From assembly GCA_022564385.1 (NCBI GenBank), contig JADFLN010000028.1, forward strand, positions 1 through 15,978: DNA of 15,978 nucleotides, read 5' to 3'. Shown in pieces: positions 1-5,433 of this stretch. Each line of letters begins with the position of its first letter. The stretch's first letter is position 1. Below the pieces are notes generated by a model. The model ran no database searches, was not told where the DNA came from, and was given only the letters and a program-made list of their open reading frames with translations. Made by a program: the position numbers and the translations under genes. Origin of the DNA: Nitrososphaerota archaeon. Lineage in GTDB: Archaea; Thermoproteota; Nitrososphaeria; Nitrososphaerales; Nitrosopumilaceae.

Positions 1-1
1 T

Positions 2-133
2 ATTTGGCAAAGATTGGAACATCGAAAAGTTATAGAAAACAAATCAATTCCTGCAATGCTTGTTGAGGAACAAATTGAAAAATATGAACTACCAACAATT
101 GAGGAAGGATTTGATTACTTGATCAAAAAATAA
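2..133 (+). CDS. C-terminal fragment of an unidentified protein, possibly PNK-like P-loop kinase
   Basis: The window opens inside this gene. Reading from base 2 gives 43 residues and then TAA at 131-133; the other two frames do not fit, and frame 1 stops early. The tail is charged and ends with an IP segment, a Glu-rich helix, ELPT, and EEGFDYLIKK. This pattern (R-rich stretch, IP, helix, E-x-P, EGF, I) resembles the C-terminus of polynucleotide-kinase-like AAA/P-loop kinases, but this is a weak resemblance and no catalytic motif is in view. It converges on the LSm gene, with only nine bases between the two stop codons. Confidence 0.5.
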   Translation: MWQRLEHRKVIENKSIPAMLVEEQIEKYELPTIEEGFDYLIKK

Positions 134-142
134 CATCTACAA

Positions 143-367
143 CTATTCTTCAGGTAACGAAATTGTAATTATGTTATTTCCACGTAAAAGAATTTTTCCA
201 AGTTTCACTACTTCTGTACCTGAAATATCTTCTGTATCTTCCAATGTTAAATTCATATGGATATCAAAATTTTGAAGAACTCCTCTAATTGTCTTATTAT
301 CCCTTATTTTTAGCTGGATAATTTTATTTCTATTCTGATTTAGTAAAGTTGGAATATCGACAGACAT
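143..367 (-). CDS. LSm/Sm-like archaeal RNA-binding protein (SmAP)
   Basis: A 74-residue Sm-fold protein. The family forms heptameric rings that bind U-rich single-stranded RNA and takes part in RNA processing in the cytoplasm. The Sm1 motif is visible as IQLKIRDNKTIRGVLQNFD followed by HMNL and a Glu/Asp-rich strand. The Sm2 motif is GKILLRGNNIITIS, matching the family L-R-G-N-x-I signature. The reading frame extends to a GTG at 376, but I prefer ATG at 365-367. A TATATA at 393-398 on this strand is centred about 28 bases upstream of that ATG, as expected for a leaderless transcript, and only about 19 from the GTG. The family call is secure; its RNA partners cannot be read from sequence. Confidence 0.93.
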   Translation of the reverse strand: MSVDIPTLLNQNRNKIIQLKIRDNKTIRGVLQNFDIHMNLTLEDTEDISGTEVVKLGKILLRGNNIITISLPEE

Positions 368-392
368 TAGTTTCACATTAAGCTTATTCTTC

Positions 393-398
393 TATATA
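393..398 (-). promoter_or_regulatory. TATA box for the LSm gene
   Basis: TATATA is centred 28 bases upstream of the ATG at 367 with almost no room for a leader, so the transcript is probably leaderless. The hexamer is self-complementary; orientation is assigned by distance to the gene. The surrounding 149-base gap between LSm and the end of tbp holds no other convincing feature. Confidence 0.55.
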
Positions 399-516
399 CT
401 CATCATGAGGGAAAATTCTAAAGAACTCAATTTACATTTTGTATTAATATTTTTCATGGGGATTATTATCAATTCAGTTATACTCTACCAATATTTCTAT
501 GTATATGAATGCAAGT

Positions 517-1077
517 TTAATCATACATCATCAAGTCTTTTTCCTCAAGCATATTATGAAGATTATTCACTGAGCGATAAACATCTGTTTCAGTCTTGGC
601 ACCAGTACAAACTAGTTTTCCTGATGCAAAAATCAAAATTACTGTTTTAGGATCAACCATTCTGTGAATTAATCCTGGGAATTGTTCAGGTTCATACATA
701 CTTCGAGGTAATGTTCGTGCAGCTTTTTCAAGATGAACCTTTCCTCCAAGGTTTATTGAAGATACAATGTTTTGAACGGTTACAACTGCATCTTTTTTAA
801 TTTTAATTCCCTCTTTTCTCAATTTTTGAACTACTGTTCTTACTGCTTTTACTGCCATCTCTTCTGATTTTGATCCAGTACATACCATCTTACCTGTTCT
901 AAAAATTAGAGTTGCAGTCTTTGGGTTTTTCAGCCTAAATACTAATCCTGGAAATTGTTCAGGGTGATATTCAGTGTCTGGAAATTTTTTTGTGATTTCA
1001 ATTAGATCTAGTTTCTGATCGATTGTGGCTGATGCTACAACATTTACAATTTCAATTATGGGTTTAGTGAATACCAA
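517..1077 (-). CDS. tbp: TATA-binding protein (TBP)
   Basis: General transcription factor that binds and bends the TATA box and recruits TFB and RNA polymerase. The 186 residues form the standard two-fold repeated saddle, with repeats at roughly residues 8-95 and 98-182. Each repeat carries EQFPGL and an I-F-x-(S/T)-G-K-(M/L)-V-C-T-G strand. The Phe residues expected to intercalate into DNA are F42/F59 and F133/F150. Length fits archaeal TBP, which lacks the long eukaryotic N-terminal tail. The start is TTG at 1075-1077: no ATG lies near it, the protein N-terminus MVFTKPIIEI fits the family, and TTTAAA at 1103-1108 is centred about 28 bases upstream. It is divergent from the eRF1-like gene and may share its promoter box. 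Confidence 0.97.
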   Translation of the reverse strand: MVFTKPIIEIVNVVASATIDQKLDLIEITKKFPDTEYHPEQFPGLVFRLKNPKTATLIFRTGKMVCTGSKSEEMAVKAVRTVVQKLRKEGIKIKKDAVVTVQNIVSSINLGGKVHLEKAARTLPRSMYEPEQFPGLIHRMVDPKTVILIFASGKLVCTGAKTETDVYRSVNNLHNMLEEKDLMMYD

Positions 1078-1102
1078 CAGAAATCAAGTCAAATGTACCA
1101 CA

Positions 1103-1108
1103 TTTAAA
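1103..1108. promoter_or_regulatory. Palindromic TTTAAA box between tbp and the eRF1-like gene
   Basis: TTTAAA reads the same on both strands. Its centre is 28.5 bases from the tbp TTG (1077) and 27.5 bases from an in-frame TTG (1133) of the divergent gene, so one box could serve both directions. A second AT-rich element, TTTATTATT at 1113-1121, lies about 25 bases before the GTG at 1142 and is an alternative box for the plus-strand gene. Confidence 0.5.
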
Positions 1109-1141
1109 GAGATTTATTATTACTTTTTAGGATTGGTGCTT

Positions 1142-2200
1142 GTGAACAGCAATTTTGAATCCAGGGAGATCTCTACTACTGAGTGGTTATCACTAAATCA
1201 GTTTCTTTATGAAATAAAACAGATTGATTCTCCATGTGTATCCGTTTATTATGCATACGGTAAAGGGCAAGAAACCATCTCTTTGTTACGGGAGACAAAA
1301 CGAAAGGAGTTATTTGAAATAATAGAATCAGAAATTGAAAAAAGAATCACGTACCTTAAAGAGAATCCTTCCTCAGCAGGAAAATTCACAAAAACCCTTT
1401 GTATTTTTGGATGGATAAAGAATGGTAAAGTACACACCAAAGAAATTGGAACCTCTAAGAAACTACCCTACATTTACATGACAAGCAAAAGACCATACAT
1501 CAAACCATTTCGTGATATTCTCAAAACCAATTATGATATTTTACTAATAACACTTGATCAAAAATCTGCAAGACTACAGAAATTTTATGGGAGTCAGATC
1601 GTTCAAGAATCTAAACTTCAAATTTACTTACGAGGACGACATAGAAAAGGAGGACAGAGTCAGGGGAGATTCCTAAGGGCAAGACAAACCAAAATTCATG
1701 TTTTCTTTAAGAAAGTTGCAAATAAAGTCAAAACGATGGATTCCAATTCAGAATTAATTCTGTTGGGTGGAATTGGTCCTGCAAAAACAGAATTTTTTGA
1801 TGAACTTGATTCAGAATTGATAAAAAAATGTAGATTTGTAGAAAACTTATCTTTTACTACTTCTATGAGTGATATTCATAAGAAAATAATCCATCATTTG
1901 TATCTGTATAGAAGAAAATATGTTACAGAAATTATTGAAAAATATGAAAAATTATTCAAAGAAGGATTAACTGCGAAAAGAAATGATGTTATTTATCATG
2001 CATTAGAAATTGGAGCAGTAGATACACTAATCGTTTCAGCAGACTATCATACCACTTCTCAATTTAAAAAAATAATGAAAATGCTGGAGATTGCAAAAAA
2101 CACGTCCTCTAAAATTGAGTTTGTAGTTTCTCCAAAAATAATCAAAAAACTGGAAATTCATAATTCAGTTTTAGCCATACTTCGATACAGAATAAAATAA
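1142..2200 (+). CDS. eRF1/Vms1-like peptidyl-tRNA hydrolysing factor with GGQ motif
   Basis: Related to archaeal/eukaryotic release factor 1 but not the standard stop-codon reader. From GTG 1142 it has 352 residues. An N-terminal portion (about 30-140) resembles the eRF1 N domain but has no TASNIKS-type motif: the sequence runs through LLRETKRKELFE where the loop should be. The middle domain carries RGRHRKGGQSQGRF, with GGQ at 170-172, the loop that enters the ribosomal peptidyl-transferase centre and drives peptidyl-tRNA hydrolysis. The C-terminal part (about 280-352) resembles the eRF1/Pelota L30e-like domain. This matches Vms1/ANKZF1-type (VLRF1) factors, which in eukaryotes release nascent chains from stalled large subunits. 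Role here is inferred as ribosome rescue. The frame stays open to 1025, overlapping tbp; TTG 1133, GTG 1136 and GTG 1142 are the realistic starts. Confidence 0.8.
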   Translation: MNSNFESREISTTEWLSLNQFLYEIKQIDSPCVSVYYAYGKGQETISLLRETKRKELFEIIESEIEKRITYLKENPSSAGKFTKTLCIFGWIKNGKVHTKEIGTSKKLPYIYMTSKRPYIKPFRDILKTNYDILLITLDQKSARLQKFYGSQIVQESKLQIYLRGRHRKGGQSQGRFLRARQTKIHVFFKKVANKVKTMDSNSELILLGGIGPAKTEFFDELDSELIKKCRFVENLSFTTSMSDIHKKIIHHLYLYRRKYVTEIIEKYEKLFKEGLTAKRNDVIYHALEIGAVDTLIVSADYHTTSQFKKIMKMLEIAKNTSSKIEFVVSPKIIKKLEIHNSVLAILRYRIK

Positions 2201-2235
2201 ATCCCTGAAATTCCAAACAACCATGATTCCACAGG

Positions 2236-2245
2236 TTTTATTTAA
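2236..2245 (+). promoter_or_regulatory. TATA-like box for the cyclophilin-like gene
   Basis: TTTTATTTAA is centred about 25 bases before the GTG start at 2266. No Shine-Dalgarno sequence is visible between them, which fits a leaderless message. Confidence 0.5.
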
Positions 2246-2265
2246 TTCAAAGATCACACAAATTT

Positions 2266-2655
2266 GTGAAATATACCGTTCAAGTTACAATTCCAAACTT
2301 GCCACTCATAATTTTAGAATTAGATGATGTTAATTCCCCAAAGACAGTTAATGATTTTATTGAAAAATTACCTTTTACAGTTGATCTGAATGTTTGGGGT
2401 GATGAAATCTATACTTCAGAATCCCCAATTACGCAACCTGAAGAAAATGCAAAGTCATTGGTTGAACTAAATGATATAGCATATTGGCCCACTGGAAAAG
2501 CAATATGTTTGTTTTATGGTTTTACTCCTATTGGAAAACCCGGTGAAATTACTCCTGCTTCTCCTGTTAATGTACTTGGTAAAATTATTTCACCAGATAA
2601 ATCTATTCTCAATAACGTAGATGGTAAAAGTGCAATTTTTAGTTTAAAATTTTGA
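2266..2655 (+). CDS. Cyclophilin-like fold protein (TM1367/DUF369 type)
   Basis: A 129-residue protein of the Cyclophil_like family, a compact beta-barrel related to cyclophilins but without a well-established peptidyl-prolyl isomerase activity. Family hallmarks seen are LPFTVDLNVWGDEIYT (about 35-50), a ND-x-AYWP-x-GKAICLFYG strand pair (69-85), and a TPASPVNVLGKI end (96-107). Length matches the family. Start is GTG at 2266, supported by the TATA-like box 25 bases upstream. It converges on the JAMM protease gene with a single base between the two stop codons. No substrate or pathway can be read from the sequence. Confidence 0.85.
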   Translation: MKYTVQVTIPNLPLIILELDDVNSPKTVNDFIEKLPFTVDLNVWGDEIYTSESPITQPEENAKSLVELNDIAYWPTGKAICLFYGFTPIGKPGEITPASPVNVLGKIISPDKSILNNVDGKSAIFSLKF

Positions 2656-2656
2656 A

Positions 2657-3049
2657 TTATCTCTCTTGAATTGGAATTTCTATTATATCTGATTCAAGAA
2701 AGTATGCTTTGAAATTTTGGTTGACACACGAGTAAATTATCCATACTACTGGATTACTGTACATGAATTTTTTGTCTGTATTTGATGGGTATGCGTCTGA
2801 ATTAGGATGTGAATGAAATATGCCTATTACTTCTAACTTTTTTTCTTCTGCAATCTTATATCCTTCAATTAATTGTTTATTTGAAATTGTAAAATTTACT
2901 GATGACTCATCAATATTTTTTGTTAAAAACACTTCTGAGATAAGATCATTTTTTCCAAATAGTATGGCACATGATTCATTGGGGCTTTCTTTATCTGCAT
3001 GCTCTGTTAATATTTTTTTATTTGATTCTGATAAAATGATTTTCTGCAA
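2657..3049 (-). CDS. JAMM/MPN+ zinc metalloprotease (Mov34/PAD-1 family)
   Basis: A 130-residue stand-alone JAMM domain. The metal-binding and catalytic pattern is complete: Glu25 in PNESCAILFG, then HSHPNSDAYPSNTD giving H79-x-H81-x7-S89-x2-D92. Relatives are isopeptidases; archaeal ones remove ubiquitin-like SAMP modifiers or mature them, and bacterial Mec+ types act on sulfur-carrier proteins. Which applies here cannot be decided, as no ubiquitin-like or E1 gene is in the window. Start is TTG at 3047-3049; an in-frame TAA at 3062-3064 excludes a longer form, and no other normal start lies between. It begins two bases after the stop of the out-of-frame cupredoxin tail, so it is probably cotranscribed with that gene. 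Confidence 0.9.
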   Translation of the reverse strand: MQKIILSESNKKILTEHADKESPNESCAILFGKNDLISEVFLTKNIDESSVNFTISNKQLIEGYKIAEEKKLEVIGIFHSHPNSDAYPSNTDKKFMYSNPVVWIIYSCVNQNFKAYFLESDIIEIPIQER

Positions 3050-3051
3050 AT

Positions 3052-3201
3052 CTATTCTACGTTAACAGTTCCAATCATCCATGGATGTAAAATACAATAA
3101 TAATCATAATTCCCTGCATCTGTAAATGTGAATTCAAATTTATCTCCTGCTGACATTATGTCTGAATCAAACACTCCATCTGCTCCTCCATTTGGATTAC
3201 C
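3052..3201 (-). pseudogene. Out-of-frame C-terminal half of the second cupredoxin domain
   Basis: Directly after the TAG that ends the membrane cupredoxin frame, another frame continues as a perfect cupredoxin ending. It gives 49 residues: GNPNGGADGVFDSDIM, then a Gly/Asp-Phe strand, then NYDYYCILHPWMIGTVNVE and TAG at 3052-3054. YCILHPWM supplies the Cys, His and Met ligands missing from the upstream frame, which already holds the first His (HTVT). At the junction the DNA reads ACA-TA-GGT; one base is missing compared with the expected HTVTSGNP (for example TCA for Ser). No slippery heptamer is visible. It is either a sequencing or assembly error or a real disabling mutation. Confidence 0.85.
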
Positions 3202-4145
3202 TATGTTACTGTATGCATTGTATTGTCTTCATTTTCCCAGATAACTGTAGTACCAACTGTTACACTAATTACTTCTGGATCATAAAAAATTTGATCATCT
3301 TCAGGAATTGCTGCACCTTCAGGAATTTCTACTCTAATTGATTTTTTTGGTTCTTCAATAATTAATGTTGCAATCATCCAAGGATGTACAATACACAAAT
3401 ACTCATATTCTCCTATTTCTAAATTAGATGTATCTAAAGTAAAGATCTCACCTGCATCCATTAAACTCGAATCAAATGTTTCTCCATAATCTATTGCGCT
3501 TGTTACTGTATGTATCACTGAATCTGTATTTGTCCATTCAATTATATTTCCTTGTGTAACCATTGCAACGTCTGGTTCATAGTCTAGATTTCCTTCCTCA
3601 GCTGATCCTTCTATAATTTGAATTGCAAAGATTGGTCTTGCTAGAGAAACTCCTTTGGTTGGCTCTTCAACTCCAACTTGTTGAGGAATCATATCTGCAT
3701 CCGGACTTACGAATCCAAATGCAAACCACATGATAATTCCTGTAGCTGCAACTATTGAAATGATGGAGCCAACTGGTTTTACTATAGTTGGATGTTTCAT
3801 TGCTAGATATGCTATGATAATTGCTGGGAATGCAATAGCCATTAAGAGTCCTACTAACGAAACTGTAAAGGCAGATGTATTCATGGTTGCTAAAGCATAC
3901 ATTCCAAATGATAATCCAATTCCCAAAACTACCAAAGTCGTTATCTTAGCTTTTTTGCTGGTTGAAATACCTCCATCTAAGATACCTACTGCTAAGAAAA
4001 TTAGTCCTATAAACATGGTAAGTCCACTCAAGGCGTGCAAACCATCAATGAACGTATGTGCAATTCCAGCATAAGACAATATTACGCCAGCTAAGCCTAT
4101 AGCTGTTAGTCCCATACCTGGCATCATGAGGTCCCAATTACTCAT
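3201..4145 (-). CDS. Membrane protein with tandem plastocyanin-like copper domains (frameshifted at its end)
   Basis: The intact frame gives 314 residues. Five hydrophobic helices are visible at about 10-32, 35-59, 68-88, 92-116 and 121-146, followed by two extracytoplasmic cupredoxin domains. Domain one (about 168-265) has a full type 1 copper set: H212 in IHTVTS, and C251, H254, M257 in CIVHPWM. Domain two begins at about 268 and reaches HTVT at 311-314, then is cut by TAG at 3201-3203; its remainder lies in another frame at 3052-3201. Restored length would be about 364 residues. Such proteins are plausible electron carriers in ammonia-oxidising archaea, whose respiration relies on copper proteins. 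It is divergent from ctaB and upstream of the JAMM gene. Start is ATG 4143-4145. Confidence 0.88.
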   Translation of the reverse strand: MSNWDLMMPGMGLTAIGLAGVILSYAGIAHTFIDGLHALSGLTMFIGLIFLAVGILDGGISTSKKAKITTLVVLGIGLSFGMYALATMNTSAFTVSLVGLLMAIAFPAIIIAYLAMKHPTIVKPVGSIISIVAATGIIMWFAFGFVSPDADMIPQQVGVEEPTKGVSLARPIFAIQIIEGSAEEGNLDYEPDVAMVTQGNIIEWTNTDSVIHTVTSAIDYGETFDSSLMDAGEIFTLDTSNLEIGEYEYLCIVHPWMIATLIIEEPKKSIRVEIPEGAAIPEDDQIFYDPEVISVTVGTTVIWENEDNTMHTVT

Positions 4146-4236
4146 TCAAGGTAGCTGGTAGATCTGAGATACTTATTCCTTTTGAAACACTGGATTACAT
4201 AGACAAAGAAATTAAATGGCTTTGGAATAGAACAAA

Positions 4237-5130
4237 ATGATATTGGGATTTAAAGAAATAATGGAGATATCCAAACCACGAATAGTTGTTCTTCTAGTTA
4301 TTACTGCGGTTACTTCAATGTATGCTGCAAGTAAACTGGTTGATGGTGCCACTGAACTTAATTATTGGTCATATTTGCACATAATTATTGCAGGAACATT
4401 AGCATCTGCAGGTTCTAGTGCACTAAATCATTATTATGACCGAGATATTGATCCGAAAATGAAGAGAACCAGTACTAGGCCTATCCCTTCTGGGCGAATG
4501 ACTGCATCTCATGTTTTAATTTATGGATTTGTTGTTAGTTGTGTATCTGTAATTTATGGATACTTTTTCATAAATGCAGTTTCTGCTTTCTTTATAGCTG
4601 TTGGAATCTTCTCTTATGTGATCATTTACACAGTTTGGCTAAAACGCCGAAACTCTTCAAATATCGTAATTGGGGGAATTGCAGGTAGTGCTGCAGCTTG
4701 GGCTGGATGGTCAGCAGCTACTGGTAGTATGGATCTATTGGGATTCTTAGTCGGATTCTTGGTTTTTGTTTGGACACCTTCTCATTTTTGGTGTCTTGCA
4801 ATGAAAATAAAAGATGAATATGCACAAGCTGAAATTCCAATGTTGCCTGTTGTAATTGGTATGCACAAAACATCAAAGTACATTTTAGGGAACACAATAA
4901 TTTTAATTCCTTTTTCTTTGGTACTTTCATTTATTCCAAATGGAATGGGAATTGTTTACACAGTAATTGCACTAGTCTCTGGTGGACTGATGCTTGTATA
5001 TCATTATAACTTGACAAAGAATCCTACATCAGAATTTGCTTGGAAAGCATACAAAGTCACTGCTCCATATCTTACAATAATTTTTGTAGCAGTAGCATTA
5101 GATGCTGCATTTCATTTCCCTCTATTCTAA
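4237..5130 (+). CDS. ctaB: Protoheme IX farnesyltransferase (heme O synthase)
   Basis: UbiA-type membrane prenyltransferase that adds a farnesyl group to heme B to make heme O, the precursor of heme A for terminal oxidases. The 297 residues are mostly transmembrane helices. The polyprenyl-diphosphate/Mg2+ site is clear: N64-HYY-D68-RDI-D72, followed by KMKRTSTRPIPSGR. The second conserved loop is MKIKDEYAQAEIPMLPVV (about 189-206). An early KPRIVVLLVITAVT helix is typical of CtaB/CyoE. Start is ATG 4237; ATG 4261 (MEISKPRI) is an alternative. An AT-rich AAATTAAA at 4208-4215 could be its TATA box. It is divergent from the cupredoxin gene, which fits a shared respiratory theme, and converges on the 98-residue gene with four bases between. 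Confidence 0.96.
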   Translation: MILGFKEIMEISKPRIVVLLVITAVTSMYAASKLVDGATELNYWSYLHIIIAGTLASAGSSALNHYYDRDIDPKMKRTSTRPIPSGRMTASHVLIYGFVVSCVSVIYGYFFINAVSAFFIAVGIFSYVIIYTVWLKRRNSSNIVIGGIAGSAAAWAGWSAATGSMDLLGFLVGFLVFVWTPSHFWCLAMKIKDEYAQAEIPMLPVVIGMHKTSKYILGNTIILIPFSLVLSFIPNGMGIVYTVIALVSGGLMLVYHYNLTKNPTSEFAWKAYKVTAPYLTIIFVAVALDAAFHFPLF

Positions 5131-5134
5131 ATAG

Positions 5135-5431
5135 TTATTTTTCAAAACCTGGAAAACTTGCTTCGTAATCTTTTTCTATCATTTCTTTATTTTGCTCTTC
5201 AATTTTATCTATCTCTTTTTCAACAACAATTACTTCTATCCTGCGCTCATCTTTTGTAATCCACACTACTGTAATCAATCCAAGAATCTCTAAATCTAAA
5301 AGTATTTTGTTAAATTTGCCTTCAGGAAGAACATATCCATCTTTTGTTAAAATTTTAAAAAGTTCAACATCTGTTAATGCATTTACCTCCTTTATCTTGT
5401 CATATACTGTATTTCGTATTGGAATTGTCAT
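5135..5431 (-). CDS. Winged-helix-like small protein, unknown function
   Basis: A 98-residue protein with no firmly recognised family. The middle looks like a winged helix: VYDKIKEVNALTDVELFKIL, then a GKFNKILLDLEILGLI helix, then a VVWITKDERRIEVIVVE beta hairpin resembling a wing. The C-terminal 25 residues are an acidic, Glu/Lys-rich helix. It starts with ATG at 5431, two bases after the cdc48 stop, so it is the last gene of the zinc ribbon/aEF-1beta/cdc48 run and probably cotranslated from the same message. It could be a DNA-binding regulator or a protein-protein adaptor for Cdc48; neither is shown by the sequence. Confidence 0.78.
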   Translation of the reverse strand: MTIPIRNTVYDKIKEVNALTDVELFKILTKDGYVLPEGKFNKILLDLEILGLITVVWITKDERRIEVIVVEKEIDKIEEQNKEMIEKDYEASFPGFEK

Positions 5432-5433
5432 TT

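Noticed and set aside
405..650. 81-residue plus-strand frame with a hydrophobic N-terminal stretch
   Set aside because: More than half of it is antisense to the conserved end of tbp and the rest is AT-rich gap sequence; no well-placed promoter or family match.
1025..1141. N-terminal extension of the eRF1-like protein by up to 39 residues
   Set aside because: It overlaps tbp and the shared promoter box and has no family resemblance; the frame is open by chance.
3195..3210. Programmed frameshifting at the cupredoxin stop
   Set aside because: No slippery heptamer or downstream hairpin is evident around GTA-ACA-TAG, so a base loss is simpler; not fully excluded.
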